A stretch of DNA of 64,000 nt from Natronocalculus amylovorans (GTDB lineage Archaea > Halobacteriota > Halobacteria > Halobacteriales > Haloferacaceae), in the NCBI RefSeq assembly GCF_023638035.1, contig NZ_JAKRVX010000004.1:186001-250000 (forward strand), read 5' to 3'. This document shows, piece by piece, positions 25,502-33,875 of this stretch. The notes beneath the pieces are model-generated. The model did not search any database. It had not been told where the DNA came from and was given only the letters and a program-made list of their open reading frames with translations. Each line of letters begins with the position of its first letter. Position 1 is the stretch's first letter. The position numbers and the translations under genes were made by a program.

Positions 25502-27517
25502 ATGAATACTCGCCGTGTACGTGTCGGCGTTGATGTTGGCGGTACATTTACTGATGCAGTGTTACATACCGAAACTGCTGTTTTCACCGCAAAAGTTCCA
25601 ACAACCGCAGAACAAAGCAGCGGTGTACTGAACGCGATCGACGCAGTGTGTGCAAAAGCAGATATTGAACCTGATGAAATCGACTCGTTTGTTCATGCAA
25701 TGACTGTCTCGGTCAACGCGTTGCTTGAAAATGACGGTGCAAAAACAGCATTGCTTACAACGGCAGGATTTGAAGACGTCCTCGCGATCGGTAGACAAAG
25801 CCGACCCTCACTGTATGATCTTTCTGTCCAAAAGCCACCAGTGTTAATCCCTCGAAGCCGCCGTATTGGCGTCACAGAGCGAGCAACCATCGATGGCATC
25901 GAAACGGCTGTTGATCCAGATGAGATTGAATCGATCGTAGACACACTCACGGAGACCGGCGTTGAGAGCGTCGCCATCTCATTTCTTCATGCATATGCAC
26001 ACCCGGAGAACGAACAGCGTACAGCTGCTCTGCTTCGGGAGAAACTGGATATACCGGTTTCTGCCTCACATGAGATTCTTTCGGCTTTCAGAGAGTATGA
26101 ACGGACCGCAACAACGGCTGTCGATGCATATGTTGCACCAGCGATCGATCGATATCTCGGAAGCCTGAGCAAAACGGCGACAGAGCGGGGGATTCAGCGT
26201 CCCCGCATTATGCAAGCAAACGGTGGCATCGCCGCAGTCGAGACGGTGCGAGAGACACCAGTCACAACGGTTCTTTCTGGACCTGCTGCTGGTGTTGTGG
26301 GTGCAAACACAAATACACCTCCTGGGACAGATGTCGTGACGTTCGATATGGGCGGTACATCAACTGATGTAAGTCTGATCCGTGACGGTACAACCGAAAT
26401 GACAACAGCAGCGACAATCAATAATCAGCCGATTTCGATTCCGATGGTTGATATCCACACCGTTGGTGCTGGTGGGGGGTCGATCGGTTGGATTGATGAT
26501 GGTAGTGCGCTCCGGGTCGGTCCACGCTCTGCAGGCGCAGAGCCGGGTCCTGCATGCTATGGCCACGGTGGGGTGGAGCCAACAGTGACAGACGCGAATG
26601 TCGTATTAGGCTATCTTGGAACCCAATCAACAGTTGGTGAATCACTCTCACTGGATCGAAGCGCCGCTGAAACCGCCGTTGATCAACTGGTAGACGCCGC
26701 TCAATTAGACACTCGGTTGGAAGCCGCTTTCGGCATCCATCGAATCGCAAATGCAAACATGACACGTGCGATCCGATCGATAACCGTTGAAGAAGGCCAT
26801 GACCCTCGATCGTTTGAACTGGTGGCATTTGGCGGTGCGGGGCCGGTACATGCAGCGGCACTCGCTTCGTCACTGGGCATACAAACGGTTCGGATCCCAT
26901 ATGCGAGCGGAGTTCTCTCTGCATACGGGCTGCTTGCGGCGGATGAAAAGCACACCGCTGTAAAGACCGTCCGGGAACCACTGGATTCGGTATCTCCGTC
27001 AACGATCGCTGCCGTGCTTGAGTCACTTACGACCAACGTTGTTTCACGATTGGACTCGCAATTTGATCCCAGCGATGATCGCGTTACCGTCACGCACACT
27101 GGGGCACTCAGATATCGCGGTCAAAGCTTTGAGCTGCCAGTTGAGCTACCAGACCCCTTCGATCGTCCCGTAATTGCAGACAGATTCCACACTGCGCACG
27201 AACGGGCGCATGGATATCAGCTCTCTGACCCGATCGAAATCGTAACGGTCCGATCGACACTGATTGGGCGGCGTGACCCGATCTCGATACCATACTCCCC
27301 GGACGGTACGCCGTTCACTGGCACACGATCGGCATATTTCGATGGTGAGTTCCGTGAGACCTCGGTCTACAGACGAAACTCGGTGTCACCAGAAACCGAC
27401 ATTACTGGTCCTGCTGTTATTGAGTCGGCAGAAACAACGATCGTCGTTCCACCACAATGGGGTGCGAGTACAACAACAGATGGCACCATTGTTCTCTCAA
27501 TGGAGGGTTCACAATGA
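25502..27517 (+). CDS. hyuA: Hydantoinase/oxoprolinase family protein, HyuA subunit
   Basis: A 671-residue ASKHA-fold ATPase subunit. GVDVGGTFTDAV is the phosphate-1 loop and VTFDMGGTSTDVSLI the second one. HTVGAGGGSIGWIDDGSALRVGPRSAGAEPG and AFGGAGPVHA are typical HyuA motifs. With HyuB it forms ATP-dependent amidohydrolases such as N-methylhydantoinase, 5-oxoprolinase or acetone carboxylase relatives; the substrate cannot be read from the sequence. The ATG at 25502 is chosen because an earlier codon at 25478 adds eight residues before the family start. It overlaps hyuB by ATGA. Confidence 0.93.
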   Translation: MNTRRVRVGVDVGGTFTDAVLHTETAVFTAKVPTTAEQSSGVLNAIDAVCAKADIEPDEIDSFVHAMTVSVNALLENDGAKTALLTTAGFEDVLAIGRQSRPSLYDLSVQKPPVLIPRSRRIGVTERATIDGIETAVDPDEIESIVDTLTETGVESVAISFLHAYAHPENEQRTAALLREKLDIPVSASHEILSAFREYERTATTAVDAYVAPAIDRYLGSLSKTATERGIQRPRIMQANGGIAAVETVRETPVTTVLSGPAAGVVGANTNTPPGTDVVTFDMGGTSTDVSLIRDGTTEMTTAATINNQPISIPMVDIHTVGAGGGSIGWIDDGSALRVGPRSAGAEPGPACYGHGGVEPTVTDANVVLGYLGTQSTVGESLSLDRSAAETAVDQLVDAAQLDTRLEAAFGIHRIANANMTRAIRSITVEEGHDPRSFELVAFGGAGPVHAAALASSLGIQTVRIPYASGVLSAYGLLAADEKHTAVKTVREPLDSVSPSTIAAVLESLTTNVVSRLDSQFDPSDDRVTVTHTGALRYRGQSFELPVELPDPFDRPVIADRFHTAHERAHGYQLSDPIEIVTVRSTLIGRRDPISIPYSPDGTPFTGTRSAYFDGEFRETSVYRRNSVSPETDITGPAVIESAETTIVVPPQWGASTTTDGTIVLSMEGSQ

Positions 27518-29136
27518 CACGTGAGATCGATCCAATTACGCTCGAAATCATCCGAAATCAGCTTGAAGGAATTGCAGAGGAGATGGGTTCTGTCCTCATT
27601 CGAAGCGCATACTCACCAAATATCAAAGAGCGACAAGACTGCTCTACCGCATTGTTTGATCATACGACAGCGAAACCACGAATGATTGCACAAGCAGAGC
27701 ATATCCCAGTCCATCTAGGGGCGATGCCGGCAGCAGTGGCTGCAGTCGTTGCCAAAGATCCCCACCCAGGAGATGTCTGGGTATTGAATGACCCATTTAC
27801 AGGTGGGACACACCTTCCTGATGTAACAATGGTCTCGCCCATTGCACCTGATGGTGAGATAATTGGCTACGGTGTTTCGAGAGCCCATCACGGCGACATC
27901 GGCGGGATGACGCCGGGAAGTATGCCTGCTGGTGCACGCGAAATATATCAGGAAGGACTGCGATTGCCACCAGTTCCGATCGTTACTGGTGGTGAAATAA
28001 ACCAACATGTGTTGTCAATTCTACTGGCGAATGTTCGTAATACGACTGAACGACGAGCAGATATTCAGGCACAAATTGCAGCCAATACGCGCGCAGCAGA
28101 CCGGCTCAAAGAGCTCCAGGCCGAATACGGGAGCGAACTGCTTCCGGATGCATTTGATGCGGTTATAGACTACTCGGAAACACGGATGCGATCGGAGATC
28201 GCTTCGCTTCCGGATGGGACGTACCATGCAACTGACTATCTGGAGGGAGATGGGATTACAACGGACAATATAACCATCGCTGCGGCAGTAACCGTGCAAG
28301 GGGAGACACTTGCAGTGGACTTCTCGGGAACAGACGCACAAGTTGCAGGGAATACGAACGCTCCACGAGCGGTGACAGAGAGTGCGGTCTATTTTGTTGT
28401 TCGAGCAGTAACAAACCCGGATATTCCACCGAATGAAGGCTGTTATGCACCGATCGATATTTCGGTTCCTACAGGATCTCTTCTCGATCCAACGGCGCCT
28501 GCAGCTGTTGTTGGTGGCAACGTTGAAACAAGCCAACGAGTCACTGATGTTGTCCTCTCAGCATTCGCTGAAGCACTCCCTGAATCAATTCCCGCACAGA
28601 GTCAAGGAACGATGAATAACCTCATAATCGGGAGCCGTGAGAGCAGTGGATTCACTTATTATGAGACTATTGGCGGTGGCTTTGGTGGACGTCCAACGGC
28701 AGATGGTCTTGACGGTGTCCAGGTTGGAATGACAAATACCAAAAACACGCCGATCGAGGCAGTAGAGGTTGAATATCCAATGCGTGTGGAGCGATATTGT
28801 CTTCGTCCAAACAGCGGCGGTGCAGGTATGTACCGAGGTGGCATGGGAATTGAGCGATCGATTACGATCTCTGTCCCTGCAACGGTTTCAGTGCTTTCGG
28901 AACGCAGGATAATTGGCCCCCGTGGCGTTGCCGGTGGGCGCGATGGCGCTGTTGGCGAGAACCTTCTTGACAACGAACAGGTTCCAGGGAAGTTTACTCG
29001 TGATGTCCCAGCAGAAACGACGGTTACGATCCGAACACCTGGTGGAGGCGGATATGGCGATCCCAAAGCACGTGATCTTGATGCAGCAGCAGCTGACTGG
29101 CTTGATAAACTGGTGACAACAGACAAAGACACGTAG
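27514..29136 (+). CDS. hyuB: Hydantoinase B/oxoprolinase family protein, HyuB subunit
   Basis: A 540-residue partner of HyuA. Family marks are REIDPITLEIIRNQLEGIAEEM at the N-terminus, SPNIKERQDCSTALFD, GDVWVLNDPFTGGTHLPDVT, the TPGSMPAGAREIYQEG region and PNSGGAGMYRGGMGIER. The subunit provides a metal site in the better-studied members. The longer frame to 27457 overlaps hyuA and is rejected in favour of the ATGA-coupled start. It converges with the small gene at 29148. Confidence 0.93.
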   Translation: MTREIDPITLEIIRNQLEGIAEEMGSVLIRSAYSPNIKERQDCSTALFDHTTAKPRMIAQAEHIPVHLGAMPAAVAAVVAKDPHPGDVWVLNDPFTGGTHLPDVTMVSPIAPDGEIIGYGVSRAHHGDIGGMTPGSMPAGAREIYQEGLRLPPVPIVTGGEINQHVLSILLANVRNTTERRADIQAQIAANTRAADRLKELQAEYGSELLPDAFDAVIDYSETRMRSEIASLPDGTYHATDYLEGDGITTDNITIAAAVTVQGETLAVDFSGTDAQVAGNTNAPRAVTESAVYFVVRAVTNPDIPPNEGCYAPIDISVPTGSLLDPTAPAAVVGGNVETSQRVTDVVLSAFAEALPESIPAQSQGTMNNLIIGSRESSGFTYYETIGGGFGGRPTADGLDGVQVGMTNTKNTPIEAVEVEYPMRVERYCLRPNSGGAGMYRGGMGIERSITISVPATVSVLSERRIIGPRGVAGGRDGAVGENLLDNEQVPGKFTRDVPAETTVTIRTPGGGGYGDPKARDLDAAAADWLDKLVTTDKDT

Positions 29137-29147
29137 TGTCCCTGGGT

Positions 29148-29375
29148 TCACTCTTGTTTGTACTTTGTCTGCCACGACTGACAGATACGGTCTGCGGCCT
29201 CCTCATCGGATGCAATTGTTTGTTCATACGATCGACCACCCGGTGCCTGTTCCAGTTTGTCTAGGCGTAGTACAAACTTCCCATCTGTACGCTTTCGTTT
29301 TCTAATTGTGACATACCCATCCGATCGCGCCCATTCGTCGATCGTCTCTGTCGCCATTGTGTGGTCCCAACTCAT
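29148..29375 (-). CDS. Small conserved haloarchaeal protein (DUF7543-like)
   Basis: A 75-residue soluble protein with the pattern SWDHT..TxEWARSDGYVTIRKRK, FVLRLDKLEQAPGGRSY and ADRICQSWQTKY. This matches my memory of a short haloarchaeal family annotated DUF7543; the function is unknown. The start at 29375 keeps the SWDHT beginning, though a second ATG at 29357 is possible. It is tail to tail with hyuB, 11 bases apart. It follows the small zinc ribbon gene on the same strand after 35 bases, so the two may be co-transcribed. Confidence 0.7.
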   Translation of the reverse strand: MSWDHTMATETIDEWARSDGYVTIRKRKRTDGKFVLRLDKLEQAPGGRSYEQTIASDEEAADRICQSWQTKYKQE

Positions 29376-29410
29376 ATCGGTCTTTTTGTGCTGGCGATAA
29401 AAATAGTATT

Positions 29411-29578
29411 CTACGGCCGTGGGGTAAATCCATCACCGAATGTGAATCCACTGAACCTTTCTGCGGTATTACATGCTGGGCAGATGGGGAATCCAAGAAC
29501 GGTGTACTCAACGCTTGTCGACCGCTTGACTGTCCCACATGATTTACAACGGAAGTATGATTCTTGTTCAACTGACAT
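29411..29578 (-). CDS. 55-residue zinc ribbon protein
   Basis: A short minus-strand reading frame from the ATG at 29578 to the TAG at 29411. It encodes a protein starting MSVEQESYFRCKSCGTVKRS and containing two CxxC pairs, CKSC (residues 11-14) and CPAC (33-36), spaced 18 residues apart. It ends in SGFTFGDGFTPRP. The two knuckles and a hydrophobic VLGFPI strand form a rubredoxin- or zinc-ribbon-like module. An AATAAG stretch about 25 bases upstream could be its TATA box. Haloarchaea have many such micro-zinc-finger proteins; its role is unknown. Confidence 0.75.
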   Translation of the reverse strand: MSVEQESYFRCKSCGTVKRSTSVEYTVLGFPICPACNTAERFSGFTFGDGFTPRP

Positions 29579-29696
29579 ACTTGATAGTCACAGTATACTA
29601 ACTTATTCAATTACCCCCTGTTAGCTGTTAATGGGCGATTAAAACGGAATTCAGGGGGACGGCAGCTATTTGCAGACGCCACGAGTGCACTATGAT
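29579..29696. promoter_or_regulatory. Divergent promoter region with a 7-bp inverted repeat
   Basis: This gap serves the minus-strand zinc ribbon gene and the plus-strand M24 peptidase. CCCCCTG (29614-29620) and CAGGGGG (29652-29658) form an exact inverted repeat with a 31-base spacer. ATTAAAA (29638-29644) between the arms is a TATA candidate for the peptidase. It would put transcription start near 29668, close to the alternative TTG at 29670. Confidence 0.45.
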
Positions 29697-30812
29697 ATGC
29701 ACGATCAGTTCGGTACGCGACAACAGGCAGTCCAAACCCGTTTGCAGCAGGTGGGTGCGGATGCATTAATTCTGTTCCCCAGCCGCAATCTCCAATACCT
29801 CACGGGATTTTATGAAACACCGAGCGAGCGGCATTTTCTCTATATCCTTCCAGCTGTGGGTGAGTCACATGCAGTCGTTCCTGCACTCGCTGTAGAGCAG
29901 TTTACTACAACTGTTGCTAACATAGAGATAGACATTCACTCGTGGGATGATGCCACTGGGCCGGATGCTGCGCTTAGCCAAGCAGTTACTGCACTCTCAC
30001 TTGCGGACGGTCACCTCCTTGTTGACGATTCTCTGTGGGCCCGATTCACCCACCATCTTCGAGAGATCGCACACGAGGCGACATTCGGGCTTGCCAGCGA
30101 GGTCTTATCTGATATTCGGATGCGAAAGGACGCTGCAGAGCGTGACGCACTTCGTCGGGCTGGTGCGGCAGCTGATCAAGCTCTGGAAACTATTCGATCG
30201 CTTGGTTCGGATGCGATCGGTCTCACTGAAACGGAACTCGCACACACAATCGAAACGGAGCTCACAGCCGCGGGTGGAAGTGGTGTTTCATTTGAGACGA
30301 TTGTTGGCTCCGGGCCGAACGGAGCCATGCCACACCGCAGCCACAGCGATCGAGTGATTCAACCCGGTGATCCAGTTGTGTTGGACTTTGGCACCCGCGT
30401 TGATGGCTATCCATCTGACCAGACACGGACGGTCGTGTTTGCTGGTGAGCCGACAGCTGAGTTCAAAACGGTACATAAACTGGTCAAGCAGGCCCAGCAG
30501 GCTGCCGTTGCTGCCGTCTCACCGGGTATGACCGCAGGCGAAGTGGATGCTGCCGCACGCGATCGGATTGAAGCCGGCGGGTATGGCGAACAGTTTATCC
30601 ACCGGACTGGGCATGGTGTCGGTCTTGAGGTACATGAAGCACCAGATATTGTCAGCGGAAGCGACACCGTTCTTGAACCGGGGATGGTGTTCAGCATCGA
30701 ACCGGGAGTCTATCTCAAGGGGCAGTTTGGGGTTCGGATCGAAGATCTCGTTGTTGTTACTGAAGATGGCTGTGAGCGGCTCAATACGACCGACCGTGGC
30801 TGGGACTGTTGA
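29697..30812 (+). CDS. M24 family metallopeptidase (Xaa-Pro aminopeptidase-like)
   Basis: A 371-residue two-domain protein. The N-terminal creatinase-like domain (to about residue 130) has ALILFPSRNLQYLTGF. The C-terminal pita-bread domain has all five dinuclear metal ligands: the two Asp in VVLDFGTRVDGYPSDQTRT, the His in RTGHGVGLEVHE, the Glu in SIEPGVY and the Glu in VRIEDLVVV. It should cleave X-Pro dipeptides or similar peptides in the cytoplasm. The ATG at 29697 is preferred. A TTG at 29670 fits the promoter distance and would add nine residues. Confidence 0.92.
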   Translation: MHDQFGTRQQAVQTRLQQVGADALILFPSRNLQYLTGFYETPSERHFLYILPAVGESHAVVPALAVEQFTTTVANIEIDIHSWDDATGPDAALSQAVTALSLADGHLLVDDSLWARFTHHLREIAHEATFGLASEVLSDIRMRKDAAERDALRRAGAAADQALETIRSLGSDAIGLTETELAHTIETELTAAGGSGVSFETIVGSGPNGAMPHRSHSDRVIQPGDPVVLDFGTRVDGYPSDQTRTVVFAGEPTAEFKTVHKLVKQAQQAAVAAVSPGMTAGEVDAAARDRIEAGGYGEQFIHRTGHGVGLEVHEAPDIVSGSDTVLEPGMVFSIEPGVYLKGQFGVRIEDLVVVTEDGCERLNTTDRGWDC

Positions 30813-30836
30813 GCAGGCGATCGTTCTGCGAGAATA

Positions 30837-31241
30837 TCACGTAATCCGTTTGTACATCCCTTTTGACTCGGGCCGTACCGGTTCAAACCCGAACCGCTCG
30901 TAGAACCCATCGACATCCGCAATAAGTGTGATATACGCGGATCCGACTGCATTCATATCCAGATACGCCATGAGCCGTTCCATAATACGCGTCCCAACAC
31001 CGTTTCCTTGATGATCCGGCTCGACTGCCATATCCGAAATCAGATAGACTGCACCGTCGTCTCCAACGATTCTTCCCATCCCGATCGCCCGACCGTCATG
31101 ATACACGGTCACAGCAAAGATCGTATTCGGGAGCCCCTTTTCAACAGCAGCCAGCGATCGGGGGGCCATATTAGCCTTCTCACGGAGTCGGATAAAATCG
31201 GCTGGAGCGGGTGGTTCTGTCGTAAATGTATACTCGTCCAT
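30837..31241 (-). CDS. GNAT family N-acetyltransferase
   Basis: A 134-residue single-domain GNAT protein. Motif A, VEPDHQGNGVGTRIMERL, carries the Q-xx-G-x-G acetyl-CoA pyrophosphate loop. The C-terminal FYERFGFEPVRPESKGMYKR is the usual final strand-helix unit with its Tyr. The acceptor is unknown; small molecules or protein N-termini are possible. The ATG at 31241 is chosen over a TTG at 31250. It follows psmA by 18 bases on the same strand, so it probably shares that transcript. Confidence 0.88.
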   Translation of the reverse strand: MDEYTFTTEPPAPADFIRLREKANMAPRSLAAVEKGLPNTIFAVTVYHDGRAIGMGRIVGDDGAVYLISDMAVEPDHQGNGVGTRIMERLMAYLDMNAVGSAYITLIADVDGFYERFGFEPVRPESKGMYKRIT

Positions 31242-31259
31242 CAAAAACAACTGCGTCGA

Positions 31260-32024
31260 TTATTCGTCGTCGCTTTCTTCATCCTCGTCTGTGGCAAGCA
31301 ACCCATGCGTTTCGAGAATCTCTTCGAGTTCCTCGACAGAGTGCTCGTGGTATGTTTCGGTTTCGGCGTTGATCGTTGCGACACCAAGTCCGGTTGGCTC
31401 AAGGCCGTCATCGCTTGAGGCGTCCTCAAGCGCTTCGAGTGCAAGGGCGATTCCGTCTTCGAGGCTCATCTCCTCATCGTACTGCTCTTCGAGGTACTCA
31501 CGAATGTCTGCTCTGTTTGCGCCGATCGAGAGCGCCTTCCACTCGTATGGTGTTCCCGATGGGTCGGTTTCAAAGATTCGTGGTTCGCCATCCTCGATAC
31601 CGCCAATAATCAGTGCGACGCCGAACGGTCGTGCGCCACCGATTTGGGTGTACTGCTGGATGTGATCCGTAATTGTTTTTGTGAGCGTCTCGATGCCGAT
31701 CGGCTCGCCATATCGGAGTCGATTAACCTGTGACTCACGACGGGCGAAATCAATCAGCTGGCGAGCATCTGCGACGTGGCCTGCGGACGCAACACCGATA
31801 TGCTCGTCGGCTTTGTGAATCTTTTCGACGCTTTCTGGCTCCATCAGTGGCGATCGGCTTCGTTTGTCTGCCGCGAGGATAACTCCTTCTGCGGTACGGA
31901 TGCCGATGCTTGCGGTTCCTCGTTTGACAGCCTCACGGGCATACTCCACCTGATAGAGGCGACCATCCGGCGAGAAAATAGTAATTCCTCGGTCGTAGGC
32001 TTGTTGTTGGGCTTGTCCCTGCAT
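31260..32024 (-). CDS. psmA: Proteasome alpha subunit
   Basis: The 254-residue alpha subunit of the archaeal 20S proteasome; seven copies form each outer gating ring. The N-terminus QQQAYDRGITIFSPDGRLYQVEYAREAVKRG is the alpha signature. The acidic C-terminal tail after residue 230 is a haloarchaeal trait. The frame remains open to 32102, but the ATG at 32024 gives the normal N-terminus. It sits at the end of the rnp3 - methyltransferase - rnp2 - psmA cluster, 7 bases after rnp2, an order known from archaea. Confidence 0.97.
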   Translation of the reverse strand: MQGQAQQQAYDRGITIFSPDGRLYQVEYAREAVKRGTASIGIRTAEGVILAADKRSRSPLMEPESVEKIHKADEHIGVASAGHVADARQLIDFARRESQVNRLRYGEPIGIETLTKTITDHIQQYTQIGGARPFGVALIIGGIEDGEPRIFETDPSGTPYEWKALSIGANRADIREYLEEQYDEEMSLEDGIALALEALEDASSDDGLEPTGLGVATINAETETYHEHSVEELEEILETHGLLATDEDEESDDE

Positions 32025-32031
32025 AGTATCA

Positions 32032-32514
32032 CTAGTACTCAATATCGAGTTCAGTCGCGCCAACGAACCCTGATGGCAGCTGGATCTCCACCAGGCCATC
32101 ACGCCGATATGCGGGGTGGCGTCCGTTCGCGAACGCGACGTCGTTCTCTTCAGATATTCCGGCCGCGCGTCCTAAATACCTTTCCTCACAGGCACGGACC
32201 GTGCCCGAAATTCCACGGACATGGATACCGACAGCGGTTCCGGATACCCTCGACACACAGGCGATCGCCGCTCGTGCCCGATCGGTTTCTTCTCTCCGGG
32301 TTCGAATCACTGCCTCACCGACTCCGTCTTCAAACCGGCAGCTGTACACTGTGAGGTCGACGTCCGCACTCCCTGGATCACCAAGCAGATTGCCTGCCGA
32401 ATACCACAACTCTCGCTGGAGATCTTTTCGCCTGATATCTGTATCTGGGTCTGTCTCAATTCCAACCGCAATGTAGCGCCAGCGCTGTCGGAAATGTTTT
32501 GGGAGGTGCTTCAT
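32032..32514 (-). CDS. rnp2: Ribonuclease P protein component 2 (Pop5)
   Basis: A 160-residue Pop5 homologue, an RNA-fold protein that pairs with Rpp30 to activate the RNase P RNA for tRNA 5' processing. Recognisable parts are MKHLPKHFRQRWRYIAVGIE at the N-terminus, ELWYSAGNLLGDPGSADVDL, and VSRVSGTAVGIHVRGISGTVRACEE-type sequence at residues 85-110. The C-terminal 40 residues are an acidic haloarchaeal extension. The start overlaps the upstream methyltransferase in ATGA. Confidence 0.92.
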   Translation of the reverse strand: MKHLPKHFRQRWRYIAVGIETDPDTDIRRKDLQRELWYSAGNLLGDPGSADVDLTVYSCRFEDGVGEAVIRTRREETDRARAAIACVSRVSGTAVGIHVRGISGTVRACEERYLGRAAGISEENDVAFANGRHPAYRRDGLVEIQLPSGFVGATELDIEY

Positions 32515-33143
32515 TGCACTACGGTTTTGTCGCGATCGACTGGCACGCGCTCGCCGACGAGGACACCAACCTGGTCGTGTATCCGCTCCACTGCCGTCAG
32601 CGCAAAGCCGGCATCGGTGAACATATCTGCTAGTGCACCAACGGTTGCGGGATCATCAACGTCCGGACTGTAGAACGGAACGTCAGGGTCGGGCTCCCCG
32701 AAAAACATCACATCCCCCAGCACGAACCGATCGGGCTTATATGCCGCTATCTGTTGGATTGCCTCGCGTTTCTCCTCATCAGAGAGGTGATGTAGCGCAT
32801 AGTTTGAGGTAACAATCGTCACCTCACCATCATAGTTTGGCTCGCGGAAGCGTCCAATTCCGAATGTGACGTTCTCGATTCCTCTTTCTGCTGCTTTTTG
32901 TCTCGCTTGCTCAAGCATCCCCTCACTAATATCACGCCCAATCACCTGTTTTGCAGCCGGTGCAAGCGCGAGTGCGATCGCACCCGTTCCTGTGCCTAAG
33001 TCTAATACCGTATCGTCTTTTGTTGGGGCAGCGTGATCGACGACAAGCGAACAACAGGCGTGATACTCCTCGCTTTTTGAATCATCATATTCGGCTGCCT
33101 TTTCGGAAAATCGTGCCGCGTGTTCCTCAACTGTCTTCTTCAT
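32511..33143 (-). CDS. Class I SAM-dependent methyltransferase in the RNase P cluster
   Basis: A 210-residue Rossmann methyltransferase. Motif I is VLDLGTGTGAIALALAP, followed by GRDISEGMLEQAR (acidic loop 2) and SNYALHHLSDEEKREAI (motif IV/post-II). It matches UbiE/Methyltransf_11-like enzymes; the substrate is unknown. Its location between rnp3 and rnp2 and its overlaps (17 bases with rnp3, ATGA with rnp2) suggest RNA or translation-linked work, but that is inference. The ATG at 33143 is chosen because the further upstream frame lies inside rnp3. Confidence 0.88.
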   Translation of the reverse strand: MKKTVEEHAARFSEKAAEYDDSKSEEYHACCSLVVDHAAPTKDDTVLDLGTGTGAIALALAPAAKQVIGRDISEGMLEQARQKAAERGIENVTFGIGRFREPNYDGEVTIVTSNYALHHLSDEEKREAIQQIAAYKPDRFVLGDVMFFGEPDPDVPFYSPDVDDPATVGALADMFTDAGFALTAVERIHDQVGVLVGERVPVDRDKTVVQ

Positions 33144-33822
33144 ACCTACCACATTTGACCCCCGGTGCAATGAACGACTCGGCCATCCGTTCACGATTCC
33201 GACCTGCAAGCCGCTCCCACTCAGAAAGCCCTTGTTCGATCATCTCTTTGCTAAACCCGATCGCTTCACCGACTGCAAAAAACTCACGAGGCGCTCTGAG
33301 ATGTCGGTGTGATTCCGCACGATTACTCACGACATATGGGGTGTCGTACTGCAAAACAAGCTCACGAAGCTTTCTAAGACTCTGTAATGACTGGACTCTG
33401 TGCCCCCCAGTCTGTCGGAACGCCGGTCCAAAATCAAATTCGACACGAACGCCGTGCTCCTTGGCTGCTCGTGCAAGGACATGGTTAAAATCACCATTGT
33501 TCTGCATTGGTTGGGTAAGCACATCAACTCGATCCTGCTCAACCGCAAACCGATTGAGTGCGTTTGTCCCGCCGTTCACTGCTAGTATTGTGGCCGATCG
33601 GCGAAAGTTACCGATTGATCCGGATGCGCTGTCCGGGGAATCCGCATCAATTTCGATTCCGCGGACAACATCAACACCGAACCGATCGTAGATTGCCTCA
33701 CGATCAAACTCAGCCTCACGCGTTCGGACGACAATCCCGCTGAACCCATAGCGTGACGCAGTTGCGGCATATCTGCTCACCGTTGTGTCGCCATTCGGAT
33801 ATGCAGCCACCGCTTCGTACAT
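33127..33822 (-). CDS. rnp3: Ribonuclease P protein component 3 (Rpp30)
   Basis: A 231-residue TIM-barrel-like Rpp30 protein. MYEAVAAYPNGDTTVSRYA and YGFSGIVVRTR open the barrel. Other conserved-looking parts are VRGIEIDADSP, VDVLTQPMQNNGDFNHVLA, VRVEFDFGPAF, YVVSNRAESHRHLRAPRE and VGEAIGFS. It binds Pop5 in the RNase P holoenzyme. It is the first gene of this cluster, with 53 bases to the trehalase stop side of the neighbouring unit. Confidence 0.93.
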   Translation of the reverse strand: MYEAVAAYPNGDTTVSRYAATASRYGFSGIVVRTREAEFDREAIYDRFGVDVVRGIEIDADSPDSASGSIGNFRRSATILAVNGGTNALNRFAVEQDRVDVLTQPMQNNGDFNHVLARAAKEHGVRVEFDFGPAFRQTGGHRVQSLQSLRKLRELVLQYDTPYVVSNRAESHRHLRAPREFFAVGEAIGFSKEMIEQGLSEWERLAGRNRERMAESFIAPGVKCGRYEEDS

Positions 33823-33875
33823 ATACCCGTTTTTGTCGGGGGATGGTTTGGTGTTTGTGCTTTCAGAAGCCGCTG

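Noticed and set aside
29302-29610. Minus-strand frame of 102 codons
   Set aside because: It overlaps the better-supported 75-residue gene and the double-CxxC zinc ribbon gene in another frame and has no domain features.
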